Source: Bisporella sp. PMI_857 (lineage: Eukaryota > Ascomycota > Leotiomycetes > Helotiales > Helotiaceae). Taken from it: a stretch of DNA of 48,559 bases. Position numbers and translations under genes: made by a program. The notes below the pieces were generated by a model. That model worked only from the letters and a program-made list of their open reading frames with translations, did not search any database and was not told where the DNA came from. The stretch is from NCBI GenBank assembly GCA_021307315.1, contig JAJSPD010000152.1:1-48559 (forward strand), in the 5' to 3' direction. Below are positions 1 through 11,791 of this stretch, piece by piece. Position 1 is the stretch's first letter. Every line of letters starts with the position of its first letter.

Positions 1-1059
1 TTGCTCCAGAGTCCAAGCACACGCGTACAAAATAATCGTCTTGCCTACGCCTGAAAAGGTATTAATGGCAACCGTTTCTTCAAAGCACGCCCTGCAATAC
101 AATTTTTACAAGTGTGATCATCTTCAAAAAAGCCATGATGTAGCCGAGCTCATGTCGAAAGCGCAAGAATCGTAACAAGATCTAGCACCAGGATCTAGCC
201 CTCAGCTCTGGACGTAGCATATATCGGGCATAGCCGAGCGTACACCAGTAGGCCGATGCCTTATATCTTTAACCGTCAATTAAAAACGCATGTAAGTAAG
301 TAAATGATGAATTGTGTGTGTGTGTGTGTGTACGTGTGTTGCTATGAAATGCAAGTTTATATACATGATGCTCGCCCGACTAATCACCTGACCACAACAG
401 GTACTATGTGGCACAGAAAAGAAACCAACCCCGCCATAATATCATCGGAATAGGTGTCAGTGTTCTAGGCGAGGTCGAAATTGAAATTGGTAGTAAATTG
501 TCAGCGTTGGGCAGTACAGCAGCTAAGACCTCTGGACATGACTGCCGGCTACGTGATCATATCTTTGTCGCGAGAGCCTCTGGGGCTCGATACTTTTACA
601 TGTAAATTATGTCTGTAGAAAATATGTGTTAGGTCGCTAACACTAGTAGATGTCTAGATGCAAGTTTTCGTCTATTGCTGCCAGCTGTAGTACTTTCGGG
701 CTTTTCAAGTTGCTTGTTGGGCGCGTCCCGAACATATACTAACTATATTACATATTTATTAGCACTGTATACTTTCAAATTGAAAGTTTAAATATCCAGA
801 AAAAAGCAACTATGCTAAATACGTTGCCTTATTTCGATTGCGAGAAAAATTAGTTTTTAGCCCTCGTGGCAAAATATATTTAAATCCTAATGTTAGGGTC
901 ACGTGCCCTGGCATATGTAGTCTGATAGGCTAGCTGAGCGGCGACCTCAGACATTTAGGCCGTTTTACAACAATTCCGATTTTGTACTAACAATAGAATA
1001 AACTATTAGTACATTAATAGTGCTGTGCGACTAAAAAAAGACTTTGTATAAAACTAATG
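1..1059. other. Gene-poor left edge
   Basis: I see no convincing gene here. A 65-codon ORF at 408-605 has no recognisable features. On the minus strand the first ~90 bases read as a short open stretch containing a P-loop-like SGVGKT, possibly the edge of an ATPase or helicase-like relic, but a stop lies close upstream and it cannot be assigned. The rest is AT-rich spacer. Confidence 0.5.
313..339. repeat. (GT)n microsatellite
   Basis: An uninterrupted TG/GT dinucleotide run fills 313-330, followed by a short broken continuation to 339. It is a simple repeat with no gene assigned to it. Confidence 0.9.
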
Positions 1060-1061
1060 TA

Positions 1062-1212
1062 CAGTAGGGTGCAAAAAGTATCGACACCCCCCCTTGCTAG
1101 CGCGGTTGCTTCAGGGGAGTGAAAATGCGTACATTAAAAACTGCAGCCCTGAAACTGCGTATATACAGTCACGCTAGCAAGGGGGGGTGTCGACACTTTT
1201 TGCACCCTACTG
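1062..1212. mobile_element. 151-bp TA-flanked MITE, copy 1
   Basis: This non-autonomous element begins CAGTAGGGTGCAAAAAGT and ends with the inverse, so it would fold into one long hairpin. The inverted arms are about 41 bp with one mismatch. TA dinucleotides flank it at 1060-1061 and 1213-1214, the target duplication expected of Tc1/mariner/pogo-type transposition. A second 151-bp copy lies at 47334-47484 with about 95% identity by eye. It encodes no protein. The superfamily is inferred from the TA target and CAGT-type ends; no transposase partner is in the window. Confidence 0.92.
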
Positions 1213-1467
1213 TAAAAGGGATATATGCTTAAGCGCCAAAAGTTAGACATCTCGGTGGTGGGCATTGTGGGGTAGGTTTCAGCCTCTAAGCTAAGCCCTG
1301 TTTGGAAATATCTGGCTGCCCCACTCGCCCTCACCGCCCCAGCCTCCTGGCACCAACCGTCAAGAGTCTCCTCGATCCAATCTCCTTTCTATTTCCATCA
1401 TCATTCTGCTCCACGTCAAATCCAAATCCAAACCCACCAGGTCCCCTCCCATCGCCTCCTCGTCGAA

Positions 1468-2265
1468 ATGTCAGACCAATCCGATAACAGCTGCAAAGTC
1501 TGCGGCAAGCGTGGCCCCCCCCTCTCCAAATGTGGCGGATGCAAAGTCACAGCCTATTGTTCCCGCGAATGCCAAACCCAGGATTGGCCTACCCACAAGC
1601 GCAATTGTGGAGTACCTTGGTGGGATAATACAAAAATGAGAAGATGCGATGATGGGTCTCTTCACGAGGGGAAGCTGGAACTTGTTACTTGGGATACGCC
1701 TGAGAATCCAGATGAGGATTATAGTGAGGCTATGGGTTGGGGTGCTGTTGTTAAGAGCGAGGCTGAGGAGTTCAAACAGAAATTTGAGGTACGTTTCGAG
1801 CCTTCTTTTTGGTGTGTCACGAGATTTCGTAGTCATAAATATTCCTCCGGGCTTGCACATTAAGATTCATCCGCCTTGGCTAACGAAAACCCAGAGTGAA
1901 CTGGGCGCTGATGAGAAAAAGCTCTACAAGGAATGGCCCCAAGCATTCCGCTGGACGTGCTGTGGGACTGGTGCCGATATGAAATATGGATGTGATCATC
2001 ATGGCACTGGCAGTAGGCCGTGCACTTGCGACTTTTGCAAGTACGCACCCTCTTTCGCTCTCCCTGTGCGTATTTATGACTAAGACATATGCTTATGGAT
2101 TGTAGGATGGGGAAACCGTTGACGGAGAAGATCTACAATAATCGTCTGAAATCGGTTCATGGAAAAGGTCTTGATCTCCCACGTGGGCCAGATCCAAGGA
2201 GTTTCAATAGTCGGACTGCAGAAACTAATGCGATGGCACGAGACTTGCTAGGAATGGATAACTAG
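1468..2265 (+). CDS. MYND zinc-finger protein, 208 aa, 3 exons
   Basis: The exons are 1468-1788, 1895-2040 and 2106-2265; both introns are GT-AG and the total reads as 208 codons plus TAG. Residues 9-47 carry a complete MYND finger (C9, C12, C22, C25, C31, C35, H43, C47), a zinc fold normally used for protein-protein contacts. A second conserved Cys/His block at residues 129-155 contains the strings CDHHG and CTCDFC and is typical of a family of small uncharacterised fungal MYND proteins. No catalytic SET domain is present, so this is not a lysine methyltransferase. Exon 1 reads on past the first donor into an early stop, and only the spliced frame joins the two conserved blocks. The partner and pathway are unknown. 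The start is the first ATG before the finger, in a pyrimidine-rich leader. Confidence 0.88.
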
Positions 2266-4428
2266 CAAATTGCCTAAGCAAGTAGTGACCTTGCTACTCA
2301 GTTGTATTTCATGAATTGTTAAACCGGGTTCAGATTATTGCACCTCATCTAAGACATGGAGACCTAAGAACGGACCCACCTAGGCCCGATAGTATTATTC
2401 GGATGTGGCTCAGTACTGTCTTCCGAGTATTCTAAACCCAGTTCTACCTCCATTCCTCATCCAGAGTTGGTCTTCTCAGATCAAATCTCTGTCTTCTCCC
2501 GGTCCTGGCCATTGTCCCGTTCACACTTTTCAGGAACCCCGTCTTCTTCCGTCCGTTTATGCTTCTTATTGTGTCTGATCTGAATCATCTTCTCTATTTC
2601 CTCTACTGCACTTTGCGTAAGAGGCAACAATAATTTCATTACAACCCTACATACCCACTACCTTGGCAATAGCCAATGACCGACACCCCTCATCTTCCCT
2701 TCCCTCTTCGCTTGCATGGTATATAACAAACTTTTACTGTTATTTGGCTGAGTGCTCCGCTTGCATAGTGTAACCGTGTTTGAATAGATTCATCGCCTTT
2801 GGATGCTCGACTCTTTGGGCCGCTTCGATGACGTACAGGCGGACAGCCGTGCCAACGAGAGGTGGGTATTTGATGAAGGCGATCAAAGAGAGGGGATCAC
2901 GATGATGTCGACAGGCATCAAGAGAGTTAGTTGGTACGCGCTGAAAACGCAAATAGAAGAGCACCTGGACTGGCGGACGGCGACGGTGTTGGGAGGTGGC
3001 GGGAAGATGCAGGACGGAAAATGTGAAGTATCGGAAATTACAGGGCAGGAATAGGCGGTAGCAAGCTGATGCTCGGCAAATTTCTCTAACCGTGAACTGT
3101 AGTTAAAGAGTGTCGGATACCTATCACGTAGCAAAAGGCGTAGTAGCTATTGGCTACGCTCTTGCTGGTATGATTATGGTTCCTTGATTGATTATGGAGT
3201 TCTACGCCACGGAGTTGAGTAGGGTTTTGATGTCCCATTGTTTCACGTGCTGGCTATGTGACCATAATTACATACAAATAGCTACCAACAAAGAACTTTA
3301 ACCCTAATATTTTTTGCGAGACTTCTGCGCATCAGCAATAACAACTGGCTTTCGGGTACAGCGAGTTCTCCTATGACCACGCTTATGAGACTGATCAATA
3401 TCTCCACTCAACTCAAGCGGAAGTGATGTGTCTTCTGACAATTGCGGTGGAGTTATTAGAGGGAATGCGAGGCCATCAGGCGAGGTGCATCCGATGTTCG
3501 CAGTGGGAACTTGTATGAAGGTATCATCCTCATTTTTTTGCTAGGGAAATCGCATATAGTGGAGCGTGCACACTATCTATAGCGGGAATATACCTAGAGG
3601 TGTCATACTGATCGTTTACCGGGAAACTCGTCCAGTGCTCCGCCAGAAATTAATTGTTTGGGTCCTCTTTGTCATAGTTGTAATTGTTGCTATCTGTGCG
3701 GTCAGCAGTCCCGGCAAGTAAATACATTTGGAGAGACAGGAGATCAATGATTTGCTAGGGACGATATCGTTTGGGGATTGGCCAATATAAGCTATGCCCC
3801 TCTCGGCCAAATGCAGCACCAACCAACAGTAATAAGCATTGTAGGTCAAACGGAAGCAGCGGGCAGTTAGAGCAATTGGGACTGACTCCACTAGTTCAAA
3901 TCCTATTTGAGAATGGATGCGCAAGGGTTTATTTTCACCACGGATGTAACCATTATACCCCCTGGCCCACCACTTGTCTTCTATGACACGATTTCTGGCG
4001 GGCTTGGTGGTAACTACGCCCTACTGGCCTGAGTGTGGCTGAGAATGTGCGGGGCATCAGACCACCTATATCATTACTAGCCTTTGTCGAAAAAGTTCGA
4101 GTTTAATAAATACATTTAGCGACAACGATTAAGTTGCCTCAGCAACAATATGAATTAATAAGAATGCAAAACGCTTTCTATTGAGGGAGAATAAATCAAA
4201 GAAAGATTCTCTGGTCACATTGGTTTGTGCAATCGTGACGTGTCCCGACGATGGCCCGTCTGCAAACCGAACCGTATTCGCAGCCTCCTCATCATGTAGT
4301 AAGATATCTATAAGAACCGCTAGCAATATCTATTCTCCACCTGGCTAAAGTCCAAATCCAGGTCATGGACTTCCGTCTGCTTCAAGATCCCAAAATTGTC
4401 TATCTGTGGTACTTTTGCTCGTCTCACC
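2266..4428. other. Intergenic, no supported gene
   Basis: This long spacer contains a pyrimidine-rich stretch at about 2440-2720 resembling a fungal promoter leader, and short ORFs on both strands around 2740-3134 that match no family I know. The ORF at 3616-3924 (minus) also lacks any recognisable feature. Decayed coding sequence at 2740-2964 (minus) is possible but unproven. Confidence 0.5.
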
Positions 4429-5170
4429 ATGGCTGTCCTCATTGACCACGTTCGTTACAATGATCTCCCCTCCCTTGAAGAGGCAAATATCTCCCGCCAG
4501 GTCTGTACTTATCCATGTTCACCCTGTATGCAAAACTGACCATTCGAACGCTTATATAGGCCCCGTCTGTCGACGACACCATCAACGGCCCCATCCGTGA
4601 TGTCTTCCTCAAGCACGCTGCCCACCTCACTTTCTGCCTCTACCTCCAGCACCGCCACCACACCGTCGGCGCCGGCGAGGTCGTCGTCAAGGTCGAAGGC
4701 ACCGGGCACTTGATGGATGGCCAAGCCATCAAGAGCATTGTTTCCTTCGGGAATGAGGTGGTTCCGACCACCTGGATGGCCTCCGGTGGCCAGGTGCTCC
4801 CGATGGAGTTCGCCGTCGTCCCCGCCGGGTATGTCGTGTTCCTTTGACATTTCTAGTTACATCTTCACGTCTGACCTCCACAAGAACTGCCACACCCGTC
4901 CCTACGTCCGCCTTCCTATCAGACTTCCTCTCTGTTCTCGCCCTAAACGGGTGTGACGGTCTGTTCGGCATCGACACCATTGCCAAGGTTGCTTGGTCCG
5001 AGATGAGTATTGGTGATGTGAGCGTTGTGGTGCCTAGCAACGACGGTGACGGCTACAGCCAGGACAAGTTCATCCCCGTCGCATTCGTGTTCGGCGAGGA
5101 GAAGCCTGAGTTCATGGTGCACGGCAAGTGCGGCAAGGATCACAAGCACACATCGAAGCCTCAAAAGTAG
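4429..5170 (+). CDS. Unrecognised 208-aa protein, 3 exons
   Basis: I do not recognise this protein. The exons are 4429-4500, 4560-4828 and 4885-5170, and frame is kept through both short introns (59 and 56 bp). The start ATG sits in CACCATGG, a strong context. The second intron has a CTGAC branch site 10-15 bases before its acceptor. The predicted product has no signal peptide, no clear membrane span and no Cys/His cluster. Its middle is rich in hydrophobic beta-type segments, such as VGAGEVVVKVEGTGH, and the C-terminus is charged and lysine/histidine-rich. The coding exons are visibly more GC-rich than the flanking DNA, which supports a real, selected gene. It stands alone between the MYND gene and the kinase-like gene. 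A cytosolic or nuclear location is a guess. Confidence 0.72.
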
Positions 5171-5880
5171 AGTTCGTTGAGCCTCCTGACTCTAAAAGCG
5201 CCCGATATTGTTGCTGACGTCTACTGCAGTGGCCAATTGTGGTCATCGACACAAGTATCGGCTACTTACCTAAGCTCAAATGTAGCAACATCTGAGGATT
5301 TCCTTTTTTTCCTTCCATTCTTGGACACAGCATTCAACTGCTATTCTGCTAGGTGCTAACCTAGTTACGTAAAGTGAAGATCTTCATAGATAATTCAATA
5401 ACCTCTTCTCCCATTCACACACCCTGTTTATCTTAAAATTTAGCGTGCACCTGGAGAGAAGCCGAGCTATATTCACCATGTGATCTTCGCAGGCGGTTAG
5501 AGTTGGTAGAATCCTGTAGTTGATTGCTTGGAAAGAACATTCCTTCCATTGGAATGCATTTCCCAACCAGACTAATGGCCTGATATTTTACCTTATGTGC
5601 TCAAGCTAATCCAGAAGTAGTTTAGGTTTTGAAAGATAAAGGGGTTTCCGCTCCGGTCATGTTACCTCCTTTTGCAATTGGTAGGGCCACACAGACGTGA
5701 TTTCATCCGCTTAGACTCACCGCCTGGCAGTACTCTGCACAAGTCGGCCTTGCACTCCCCAGTTCCACACTCCCAGACGTGTGACACTTCGCAACTATCA
5801 CATAAACCACTCACCTCTTTCTTATCCTGCCTCCGAGATCAAATCTTATTGCCCATAACTTTCATTCTCAATTCTCCGTT
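5171..5880. other. Intergenic spacer / promoter of next gene
   Basis: No gene is seen. The last 200 bases before 5881 are C/T-rich, as in many fungal promoters and leaders, and presumably serve the phosphotransferase-like gene downstream. Confidence 0.6.
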
Positions 5881-7399
5881 ATGAGCTTCCAGGACAGTTG
5901 GCCCAAGATGCCGGATGACAGTGACTTCGATGGCAAGCAGTTGCTCACCCTAGTCCGCAGCGGCGACAGCCCTTTCCACGGAGTTTGGGATATAAACCTA
6001 CTCGTTCAAGAGATTGAGAAGGTTCTCGGCACTGAAGTGATTGACATCCCGGTCGTTTTCAAAGGCTCTAATAACTACGTGAGTTCCTATTTGCAATATT
6101 TATAATCCTATTCCATGCTAAGACAGAGGTTGTGTGGCACACAGGGCTTCCACCTCAAACTATCGAATCGATTGGATATCGTGGCGCGTTTGGCTCGCGG
6201 CGATGTCAATATGCCCAACTATGACGGCTTCCCGATTCAAGTACAAGTTTCCGAGGCCAGGTTCGAGGTGGTGGTGTACGAGCTCTTGTGCTTAGAGCCT
6301 AATATCTTGGCCTCCAGCCTACTTTACCACCGTATCCAAGTGCAGCACGTTGGTCCCAGACTTGATCCCCCTCGGGATATTGCGGGTCGTCGCTTGTTCT
6401 TGTTTGAAAAAGCAGAGGGAGAGAATAATGTATGGCGGGATCTCGGCTCAGAACAGAGGGTATGTGCCTATATTAGCAACCTGTTCTACTCAGCTTAATT
6501 TAACTGTACAAATATTCTCTAGGCTTGTCTTCTTGCTCAGGCAGCCCGTATCCGCGCATCATTGTTCAACTTCAATCTCCCGCTCGACTTCGCTGCTGCT
6601 TGGCTCCGCGAACGCCTCTTTGAACAGAAACCCAAATCGCTCCCTATTCCTGTTGCTTCTACACGAGAGTTCTGCGCTGCTTTATTCACGTCCAAGATTA
6701 AGGCAACAATCAGGAACATAGGCGACATGATCGGGTGGGAGGATGATAATAACACAGTTGGTCCCATTGCTGCGGCGGCCAAGCAGTCTCTCTTGCGCCT
6801 CATCCCACACATTTTGCCTGCAGATATCGACCAGACTTTCCTCTACCGTCTCGTTCTCGAGCATGGCGATTTTGGCATTCACAACATGTCGATTACAATG
6901 GATGCGAGCGGCCAACCCCTCGTGACGTCCCTGTACGACTGGGAGACTGGATGCATCGTCCCGGCTATCTTGTCTGATCCGTTGATGGCCGTATGGGTCG
7001 ATCTAGTGACAGATGAGGACGCCGCACCTTCATTTATTCGCGCGCCAGACGGCGCAACTTCGGGCGAGTGCGCGCAGTACATGGTATGGGCGAGGCAATA
7101 TTTCATGGTACGTCCTTTGTTCAAGTATAGTCTTTCCTAGTGTATGAGCAAAGAAGTAACTGCCTTTCCCCGCGCAGGCTCTCTTCAGTCAGGCGCCCAA
7201 TTACGAACGTGCTATCCAGGCAGGGAAAGACGCACGCCACCTTTGGTTTGCATTGCGTGAGTGGCGAGGTGATGATCCTGAGGGATTTTTCGGTGACTTG
7301 GGAGCTTGGGCTGAGAGGAGGATGAGGGAGCTTGGCGTTGATTCGGCGATGTTACGGACTGTGCATAGTAACCGTCGCACAAGAGCTTGTACGATATAG
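5881..7399 (+). CDS. APH-like phosphotransferase family protein, 439 aa
   Basis: The four exons are 5881-6078, 6145-6459, 6523-7107 and 7178-7399, with introns of 63-70 bp and an intact frame ending in TAG. The protein belongs to the aminoglycoside-phosphotransferase / protein-kinase-like fold. At about residues 285-292 it has HGDFGIHN, which matches the catalytic loop HGD-x4-N, and about 18 residues later YDWETG, the metal-binding Asp of that family. The N-terminal lobe is less clear: a classical ATP-binding lysine is not obvious. Large families of such proteins occur in filamentous fungi without known substrates, so resistance to aminoglycosides should not be assumed. A cytosolic enzyme or pseudo-enzyme phosphorylating a small molecule is the best guess. 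No neighbour suggests a pathway. Confidence 0.85.
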
Positions 7400-9871
7400 G
7401 AGCCGGTTCTTACTACGGTATTAGTTATTGGGACTTAGAAGCGATCCTAAAGTTAAGATTTCAAAGCTCATGGTCATTACGGAAATTATATTAAAACGTG
7501 AGTATAATAGAGATTGAGTTTGACTTTGTTAAAGTGTTCCTGATATATTATGTGATAATAACTAATTGCTATTCTTGCTTCTTTTGATTTCAACATTCTG
7601 CCTGATTCCAACAACTTCCAATTGACGAATTTGATGAAAGGTGGGAAGACTTAGAAGGGAGGACTGTGGCTAACAGCCAAATGGCATGTATTAGGTCAAG
7701 GTCGTGAACAATGTAAAAGTTAGAAGGTACACTATACTAAAAAGTCAGGTCAATATACGTGCCCTTATCGACCAGGATATTGGTTCTGGAGAGGTGACTG
7801 TGCGTGAGAACCTGCGAGTATTCCTGGCTAGAAAGTATAGTGAGTCGGTATTCCAGCTCGGATATTGTTGAGCTTGGAAGTACGGATGATGGCGACCCCT
7901 CAGGTTGGCAAGCCTGCGGCAGATTCCCGCCTGGCGCTCTGCCTGTACTTAGACATCAGCAGGTTGTGGCTTCAACCAGCACCGGGCAAAGTACCTCACG
8001 AATGTCAGCAATATGCCGGCCACGCAATTGGTGTCAAGTTAGCCAGGCGTATTCACCTAGCAAGGTGCCTAACATAGCAAACATGCCTGGCCTCATTCTG
8101 GGAATTCATCTCGATCTGATAACCTAGGGCTTTGAGGCATGAAAGTCCTGACAAGCAGTGCATGGCGTAGATTGTAAGCGGTGGATCGGCACCGCCCATC
8201 ATCCCGTGGCATGTCGCCTCGGGCACAAGGCAGCCGCGGATCCTTTTTACCAGCTTGACTATGTCACCATCGAGCCTGGCTTCTGAGTCTCGGAAGGACA
8301 CGATAAAGTCCTGCTGTTGCTCCTGGCAGCCGGTGCAAACGACAGTGCAGCTCAACGAGCCTGGGATGTCAACTGGGCGGACAGCTGAAGCACCGGAAAT
8401 TGAACGAGCGATTTGGCCATATTCCGTCTAGGTCTGAGAGCTGCGGCCCGCAAAAACCCGTTGATGGCCCGTTGAGCCTAAGATTTCCTAGCTAGAGTAC
8501 TATCAAAGGCTAACAGCCGTCTGAAGAGTCGAAGGAGACTATGGATGAACCCGGAAACGCGTGGGCAGGGCGATCCCGCAGCTCTGAGATGGACAACCCC
8601 ACTGCCAGTCTGGTCAACGCACTAACATTTGTCCACTGAAGAAAAGGTGGCCTGCTTTTAGTTGGTCGGGGGGGGTGGACTCTAATGGCCTATGCGCCTG
8701 GGTGTACAAATCAAACTTATTCTATCAGACAGGTAAATGGCTGCCGAAGCAGCAAACTGCATACTTTCAATGAGTTTATTAGCCCAGTTTAAACACTTCA
8801 AATCAATGTATCAAAAAGTCTCAGGAATCGGAGGAAGACTAGAAAATAGTAGATGACAGAAAGGAACACATACTGTAACCACAACCGTAGTATACGGGAA
8901 ACAGTAAGCCGGATCACATAAGGAGTACAGGCGTTAAGTGTTTAGTTTCTTATATTGTATTTTTTATTTGTACTTGATAAATACGTCGCAGGTGGGATCA
9001 GGATTTGGTAATTCTGATTGGCTGTGAACGGTAGATTAGAGGCCTCGACATGGCTGCCTTAGGCAGCCATGTTGAGAATGGAATCCCCCCCCCAAAAAGG
9101 TCTAAGTGTACAAGTAAAAAAAAGAGTAATCGAGCATTAAATAATTAAGATAGTTGATATTATAATATCTAAAAGTTTACTTTCTATTGTCGTGATACTC
9201 TCGCAGATCCTCCAATAGATCACTTTCTAACAGTTACGAGTCCGTAACACTAAGCAGCCTTACGAAAGCCAAGGCCGTTGATCGACTACGGCTGCCCGCC
9301 TTTCGGTGATCAACAGTCATCCCAGCACCACATACATGTATGTCAGTGGTCCCCAGAGATCATTTCCTCCCAAATCGATCCGGTCTAGCAAGGGATGGGG
9401 ATGGACTCGGCAGAAGAGTCAAGCCACTTACTCATGATAATTCGCCACCTCACTGCTCGTAATTCAGAGGTTGCGTCGAAGAACCACAAACAGCCTTGAA
9501 ATATCTTACGTAAAAATGATATTATTGGCAAAAGTACGAAGAGACGATGCGACAGGAGGATGAGATCGTCGCTACGGGGTTCACAGAGGTTCAGTATCTT
9601 CACTTGAACTCCCATTTTCAACCCCCGTTGGATAGAGAGTTGATACTGTGTCGTTCTTGGCGACATAGGCAACTCTGATCGGCCACTTCAGCTCTCAAGG
9701 GAAGCCTACCACCATTTTATGACTCCCTTCTAGAGCTCAGCCAGGCGGAGGAGGCAAAAGAACAAAGTCATTGTGCATTGTGCAACCATACTCAAAGGAT
9801 AATTAAAGCTAGAGCTTTGCTCCTATTATCATTCTGGAGCCTGCACCGCGCGAAAACATCTTTCATGCAGA
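7400..9871. other. 2.5-kb intergenic region
   Basis: I find no supported gene. Short ORFs at 7804-8127 (plus) and 8053-8355 (minus) overlap each other and show no family features. The region holds a perfect hairpin at 9048-9072 and AT-rich stretches around 9100-9200. Decayed transposon sequence is possible, but nothing identifiable remains. Confidence 0.5.
9048..9072. repeat. 11-bp perfect inverted repeat with 3-base loop
   Basis: The arms 9048-9058 and 9062-9072 are exact reverse complements around TTA, with core CATGGCTGCC. It lies in a long intergenic region beside an oligo-C tract. It could be a terminator-like hairpin, a protein-binding palindrome or chance. Confidence 0.6.
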
Positions 9872-11668
9872 ATGTCTGTTCAGAAAGCAAATGCCGATTC
9901 TCTAGCTTCTATTCCTCTGCGACAATTTGATCAGAGTGCCCATCCATTGGTGTCCTCAGTTAACGATGGGGATAGACCAACTACTCCACAGTCTTATGAA
10001 AATCCTCACTCTTTTCCACCAGGACGGTCGCATAGTCGCTATAAACATTACAATTCAAGGTTATCTCAGCAGGGTAAAGGCCGCCACCATGATTGGTGGA
10101 TATGGGAATTCATTGGTATTGCTACAAGTGGACTTTCTCTGGCCGCAATGATCGCCGTGCTCGTACACTTCAACGACAGAAAGTGGCCAGACCTCATTAC
10201 AATCAACTCTATGTTATCTTGGACGGCCACATTTGCCAAGTCAGCGATGCTGATTCCAGTGACTGAATGCATTAGCCAGATTAAGTGGATTTGGTTCTCG
10301 GAGAGGGATCGAGATCTGGCTGACATGGAATATTTCGATGAAGGGAGCCGTGGACCCTGGGGAAGTATGCGCCTTCTCATCAGATTGAGGGCTCGTCACT
10401 TGGGTGTACTTGGTGCCATCGTAACTTTGGTTGCTCTAGCATTCGATCCCGTGGTGCAAGAAATCATCCAACACGATTCTCGAATCGTTGAGGTCAACAA
10501 TAAAACCGCGGTTGTCGCAGCATCTGAATTCTATAGGCCTTACAAGCCGGACACCGTACCTACAATGGCTTCTTTTAGATCGGCGCCGCTGCCTATGAAA
10601 GGGGCGATATACAACGGACTTTTCGCGAATCGCCCATCGATACGCCCTTATTTCAGCTGTTCCTCCGGGAACTGCACATGGTCCAATTACTCATCTTTGG
10701 CTGTATGTTCCACTTGCCAAAATGTAACATCCCAGCTTCGGGTCAATTGCACCACATCGTGTGATGCCAAACTTCCTGGTGGAGCGGCTCTTTTGGGATC
10801 CAACGGGACTCTTATGTCAACAAACGCATCATCCGATCCTGTATTCTTCAAAAATGTTTCATCAAAGGCGCACATACTAGGCCTCTTCCAGAACATCGCA
10901 GCTTTCGGGCAGCTGAGCGCTAAGGACGCCTCGAAAATTAAAGCAGCGGAATGTATTCTTTATCTGTGTGTCCATAGCTACACTTCCACTTTTGATAATG
11001 GGGAGTTTAATGAAACAATCCTGAAAACGTGGCCGGACCTGAACTTAACGGCAGAGACGATATCTCCGGAACGTATTAACGAAGGAAATTTCTACACTGT
11101 GTCAGGCAAGAAATACGGCATGACCGGTACGACCTTCGACAAAATTTCAGAGCACTTAAGGATCTTGCTCGAAGGGACTGTCGACAATCAGAATAATGAT
11201 ATTACATTTTCTATGGATGCGTTGCAACCAATATGGGATGCCCAGTCATTCGATGACCCGATAAATCGAACTGCTGCTACTATGACCAAGGTTATCCGGG
11301 ATGGCAACAATAGTGATTCCAATTTGTCAAACGGAGTAGTTTGGGAACAGAGTTTATATGTCACTGTTCGATGGTGGTGGCTCACCCTCCCAGTATTCCT
11401 CTTTCTCGTTACTACGCTTCAACTTGTGTTGACGATATTAAGAACGAGACGGTCTGGCGCTGGGCTGTGGAGAAGCTCGCCTTTGGCGTTGGCATTCCAT
11501 GGGCTTGATCGAAATACTTATGAAATTGCTACTGACAGATTAAAGGGGAGTCGGCTGGCGGGTGATAATGGAGAAAATTTATTGAATGCAGCGAAAGGCA
11601 TACGAGTCATGATGATTCGTGCGGAGGATGGGATTATGAAACTAACGAGTCCCCATGAAGAGAAATGA
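9872..11668 (+). CDS. DUF3176-family membrane protein, 598 aa
   Basis: A single-exon gene for an uncharacterised fungal membrane protein of the DUF3176 family. Residues 1-75 are a polar, Ser/Pro/His-rich cytosolic tail. Hydrophobic segments follow at about 76-100, 115-140 and 175-195, and a last span lies at about 508-530. The segment containing TFAKSAMLIPVTECISQIKW is the family signature region. Between spans 3 and 4 lies a large region, probably extracytoplasmic, with many cysteines and N-glycosylation sequons (NCTW, NYSS, NVTS, NCTT). The function is unknown for the family; a location at the plasma membrane or an endomembrane is inferred from topology. The frame is fully intact, and the start ATG follows a spacer with no earlier in-frame candidate. 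Confidence 0.9.
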   Translation: MSVQKANADSLASIPLRQFDQSAHPLVSSVNDGDRPTTPQSYENPHSFPPGRSHSRYKHYNSRLSQQGKGRHHDWWIWEFIGIATSGLSLAAMIAVLVHFNDRKWPDLITINSMLSWTATFAKSAMLIPVTECISQIKWIWFSERDRDLADMEYFDEGSRGPWGSMRLLIRLRARHLGVLGAIVTLVALAFDPVVQEIIQHDSRIVEVNNKTAVVAASEFYRPYKPDTVPTMASFRSAPLPMKGAIYNGLFANRPSIRPYFSCSSGNCTWSNYSSLAVCSTCQNVTSQLRVNCTTSCDAKLPGGAALLGSNGTLMSTNASSDPVFFKNVSSKAHILGLFQNIAAFGQLSAKDASKIKAAECILYLCVHSYTSTFDNGEFNETILKTWPDLNLTAETISPERINEGNFYTVSGKKYGMTGTTFDKISEHLRILLEGTVDNQNNDITFSMDALQPIWDAQSFDDPINRTAATMTKVIRDGNNSDSNLSNGVVWEQSLYVTVRWWWLTLPVFLFLVTTLQLVLTILRTRRSGAGLWRSSPLALAFHGLDRNTYEIATDRLKGSRLAGDNGENLLNAAKGIRVMMIRAEDGIMKLTSPHEEK

Positions 11669-11791
11669 ATTTGATTTTAAGTGGGCAAATATTAGAAGCA
11701 TATGAGGCATGATTAGAATTCAGGATCTATTTAAGGGGGGAAATTTAGATTAGAGTAACAAGTCTTTAGTTTTTATCAGTAGAATGACAAT

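Noticed and set aside
1471..1860. 129-codon ORF on the minus strand
   Set aside because: It is the antisense shadow of MYND exon 1; only the plus frame carries the zinc ligands and splice sites.
2740..3134. Overlapping ORFs on both strands
   Set aside because: No recognisable domain, no splice-supported extension, and mutual overlap; left as possible relic only.
4509..5040. Two minus-strand ORFs of over 100 codons
   Set aside because: They are shadows of the GC-rich exons of the 208-aa gene and lack any features.
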